Assembly: GCF_041435095.1 (NCBI RefSeq)
Contig: NZ_CP108025.1
Coordinates: 3,162,001-3,226,000, forward strand
Length of the DNA: 64,000 nucleotides
Direction: 5' to 3'
Source: Kitasatospora sp. NBC_00315
Lineage (GTDB): Bacteria > Actinomycetota > Actinomycetes > Streptomycetales > Streptomycetaceae
The translations under genes were made by a program, and so were the position numbers. Positions within the stretch are counted from its first letter, which is position 1; every line of letters starts with the position of its first letter. The notes beneath the pieces are model-generated. The model was not told where the DNA came from and made no database searches. It saw only the letters and a list, made by a program, of their open reading frames with translations. Below are positions 63,042 to 64,000 of the stretch, one piece after another.

Positions 63042-63605
63042 ATGTCCGATGCTTCCAACACCCCGTCCGACGTCTCCGGCCTCCCCGCCGCCACCCCGCT
63101 GACCCGGGCCGCGCTGGAGATCGACGAGTACGCCGCCACCCTCGGCTGGGATCTCCCGGCCCGGCTGTTCGCCCTGGTCGACAGTGCCCAGCTGCGCAAG
63201 GCCGACCCCAAGCTGGCCCGGCAGCTCGGACTGGCGGACTCCGACGAGCCCGGTCTGACCCCGATCGAGCAGGACGAGCTGCCGGCCGGCATGGAGCTGG
63301 ACAAGTTCCTCGGGACGATCGCCTGGCCGGACATGATCGCCGGCTGCGCCCTGGTGGTCGAGCGGCTGATGCTCCCGCCGGGCGCCGAGCAGAGCCGGCC
63401 CAAGAACGCCACCGAGGCCCAGCTCGCCGACTGGGTGGCGAACCACCCCAAGCGCGAGGAGGTGCGGATCACCGCCGCCGTGCTGCGCGACGGCAAGCGC
63501 GAGAGCGCGCTGCGACTGCGCTCCAAGGACGTCGCCCGCGAGGTGCTGACCGGCCCCGACCTGGTGCCCGGCCTCACCGACGCGCTGCTGGCGACCTTCG
63601 CCTGA
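63042..63605 (+). CDS. PPA1309-family conserved actinobacterial protein
   Basis: 187 aa, soluble, acidic. Recognisable text: ALEIDEYAATLGWDLPARLFALVDSAQL, DELPAGMELDKFLGTIAWPDMIAGCALVVERLMLPP and HPKREEVRITAAVLRDGKRESALRLRS. No known catalytic motif; function unknown. In actinobacteria it commonly sits between the UPF0182 gene and the YlbL-type protease gene, as here. No ribosome binding site before the ATG. Confidence 0.85.
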   Translation: MSDASNTPSDVSGLPAATPLTRAALEIDEYAATLGWDLPARLFALVDSAQLRKADPKLARQLGLADSDEPGLTPIEQDELPAGMELDKFLGTIAWPDMIAGCALVVERLMLPPGAEQSRPKNATEAQLADWVANHPKREEVRITAAVLRDGKRESALRLRSKDVAREVLTGPDLVPGLTDALLATFA

Positions 63606-63653
63606 CCACTCGGCCGGCGCTCCCCCGGCGCTGTCGCCCCGCGGCTCCCGGGC

Positions 63654-64000
63654 TCAGCCCTTGCCGCAGGACGGCAGCGCCGAGGTCTGTCCGGAGCGGA
63701 CCTCCTCCAGCGACTTCAGGGCGCCGTCCAGCGTGTCCGCCTTGATCAGCGTGAGCCCGTCCGGGGTGGCCTTCGCCGCCGACGCGCAGTTGTCCGCCGG
63801 GGTGAAGAAGTACTGGGCGCCGGCGTTGCGGGCGGCGATCAGCTTCATCTCGATGCCGCCGATCGGGCCGACCTTGCCGTCGTCGGTGATCGTCCCGGTA
63901 CCGGCCACGAACTTTCCGCCGGTGAGGTCCTCGGGCGTCAGCTTGTCGATGATCCCGAGCGAGAACATCAGCCCCGCGCTCGGGCCGCCGACGTCCTGCA
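63654..64000 (-). CDS. S16-family (Lon-like, YlbL type) serine protease, C-terminal part
   Basis: The last 115 codons are in view; the N-terminus lies beyond the window. The Lon-type catalytic Ser is in DVGGPSAGLMFSLGIID and the Lys of the dyad in GPIGGIEMKLIAARNAGA; FFTPADNCASA follows. In the family a signal anchor and PDZ domain precede this part, so the protein probably acts on the outer face of the membrane. Convergent with the PPA1309-family gene, 48 bases apart. Confidence 0.9.
   Translation of the reverse strand, partial: QDVGGPSAGLMFSLGIIDKLTPEDLTGGKFVAGTGTITDDGKVGPIGGIEMKLIAARNAGAQYFFTPADNCASAAKATPDGLTLIKADTLDGALKSLEEVRSGQTSALPSCGKG

Noticed and set aside
1..64000. CRISPR arrays, insertion sequences, prophage genes
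   Set aside because: No regularly spaced 25-40 base repeats with unique spacers, no transposase or integrase motifs. The tandem arrays found have no spacers.

Overview
The window reads as chromosomal core sequence of a high-GC actinomycete of the Streptomycetaceae (Streptomyces or a close relative such as Kitasatospora). The evidence is the strong G/C preference at third codon positions, the many GTG and TTG starts, and the gene set: nickel superoxide dismutase with its maturation protease, a sigH/anti-sigma pair, wblE next to a PdtaS-type sensor kinase, the das aminosugar locus, nrdAB behind a cobalamin riboswitch, sigR-rsrA, aroA, rsgA and hisN. As far as I recall, this matches the order of the S. 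coelicolor SCO5208-SCO5261 region. I see no insertion sequence, prophage, CRISPR array or origin.

Layout. 1-5.3 kb: the start of a malic enzyme gene, then a polar amino-acid ABC transporter with two binding lipoproteins, one permease and one ATPase. 5.3-12.5 kb: a CGNR regulator, sodX and sodN, small enzymes, an RsbW-like anti-sigma factor with a SigH-type sigma factor, a lipid-kinase-like protein and wblE. 12.5-14.9 kb: a probable small RNA and the orphan sensor kinase pdtaS. 14.9-23.8 kb: the aminosugar block (SIS-domain protein, a second DasA-like lipoprotein, GH3 hexosaminidase, dasC, dasB, dasA, divergent dasR) with paired DasR-type operators (dre). 24-29 kb: a solute:sodium symporter with its DUF3311 partner, a histidine phosphatase, a GlxA-type AraC regulator and an acetyltransferase.

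29-38 kb is the most unusual part. Two divergent arms hold a cellulose-synthase-like GT2 polymerase, a GH26 lipoprotein and a GT39-like membrane protein joined by 4-base overlaps, and on the other strand a GH12-CBM13 lipoprotein, a membrane-anchored LamG-like protein and a second GT39-like protein. It looks like a small surface-glycan synthesis and trimming system that I cannot match to a described locus.

38-64 kb: two NrdR-like boxes, a cobalamin riboswitch and nrdAB; peptide deformylase; a TPR protein; two membrane HD-domain proteins; rsrA-sigR with a perfect sigma-R promoter; an SRAP protein; an M50-like protease; aroA-rsgA; an SMR exporter; hisN; catalase with its Fur-family repressor CatR around a palindrome; a long Sel1-repeat protein; initiator tRNA; a UPF0182 membrane protein; and the 3' part of an S16 (YlbL-like) protease at the right edge.

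Several short tandem arrays lie at or just beyond gene 3' ends. At least eight genes show a TANNNT box 6-8 bases before the start codon, the pattern of leaderless mRNAs. All assignments come from reading the sequence; no database search was run.
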